Source of the DNA: Candidatus Pelagibacter communis
GTDB lineage: Bacteria; Pseudomonadota; Alphaproteobacteria; Pelagibacterales; Pelagibacteraceae
DNA length: 45,050 bases
Assembly: GCF_001180205.1 (NCBI RefSeq)
Contig: NZ_CVSU01000025.1
Location: forward strand, 1-45,050
Direction of reading: 5' to 3'
The translations under genes were made by a program, and so were the position numbers. Positions 45,017-45,050 of the stretch are shown here, piece by piece (within the stretch, counting starts at the first letter, position 1; the number at the start of each line of letters is the position of its first letter). The notes under the pieces are model-generated. The model saw only the letters and a list, made by a program, of their open reading frames with translations. It made no database searches and was not told the DNA's origin.

Positions 45017-45050
45017 TCACACAAAAAGAAATTGTACAGCCACCACAGCA

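Noticed and set aside
1-45050. CRISPR arrays, insertion sequences, prophage genes or toxin-antitoxin islands
   Set aside because: No spaced direct-repeat arrays, transposase or integrase motifs, or foreign gene clusters were seen; nearly every base belongs to core genes.

Overview
This AT-rich, very densely packed window reads as chromosomal core from a SAR11 / Candidatus Pelagibacter-type alphaproteobacterium. The basis is the low-GC, Lys/Asn/Ile-rich proteins, the many 1-nt and 4-nt start/stop overlaps, the near absence of spacer DNA, the alphaproteobacterial gene order (trpEGDC-lexA; tpiA-secG-pyrG-kdsA-eno-ftsB-lipA-coq10-cinA-ispDF-ntrYX-trkA) and an Aap/YhdW amino-acid transporter. The genus assignment is inferred; no database was searched. 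I see no insertion sequence, prophage, CRISPR array or defence island.

Layout. (1) 1-4498, plus strand: lipid A operon skp(partial)-fabZ-lpxD-lpxA-lpxI-lpxB. (2) 4469-11878, minus strand: ppiD-like factor, trpE, trpG, trpD, trpC, then lexA and gltX; lexA has an alphaproteobacterial-type SOS box (GTTC-N7-GTTC). (3) 11935-18392, plus: tpiA, secG, pyrG, kdsA, eno, ftsB-like, lipA and a COQ10/RatA-like gene. (4) 18385-20437, minus: cinA C-terminal amidase, pgpA, ispDF. (5) 20462-26404, plus: ntrY, ntrX, trkA, trkH, followed by tRNA-Arg(TCT). (6) 26686-31122, plus: aapJ-(hairpin)-aapQ-aapM-aapP, then an XRE regulator. (7) tRNA-Asn(GTT) and tRNA-Cys(GCA) on the minus strand. (8) 32072-38779, plus: valS, ilvD, manC, phoR in a chain of 1-nt overlaps. 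(9) 38887-44816, plus: pstS-(hairpin)-pstC-pstA-pstB-phoU-phoB with two Pho-box-like repeats. (10) the right edge holds a possible damaged minus-strand gene.

How the parts work together. The envelope genes (lpx, fabZ, kdsA, skp, pgpA, manC, ppiD) supply lipid A/LPS, phospholipid and sugar-nucleotide precursors and outer-membrane biogenesis. Tryptophan, branched-chain amino-acid, isoprenoid, lipoate, CTP and glycolysis genes are housekeeping. Aap and Pst are high-affinity binding-protein transporters suited to dilute nutrients; in both, a strong hairpin follows the binding-protein gene, suggesting excess binding protein over membrane subunits. PhoR/PhoB with two Pho boxes form a compact phosphate-starvation circuit.

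The most notable observations are: an NtrX-like regulator with no GAFTGA loop and a Walker B Asp-Gln in place of Asp-Glu; excisions from ancestral gene neighbourhoods (moaC-moeA, pdhABC, dusB-ntrBC as I recall the usual order); the SOS box; paired Pho boxes and intra-operon hairpins; a 63% GC patch inside ilvD; and an in-frame TGA in the right-edge ORF. I did not find a clearly new multi-gene system.
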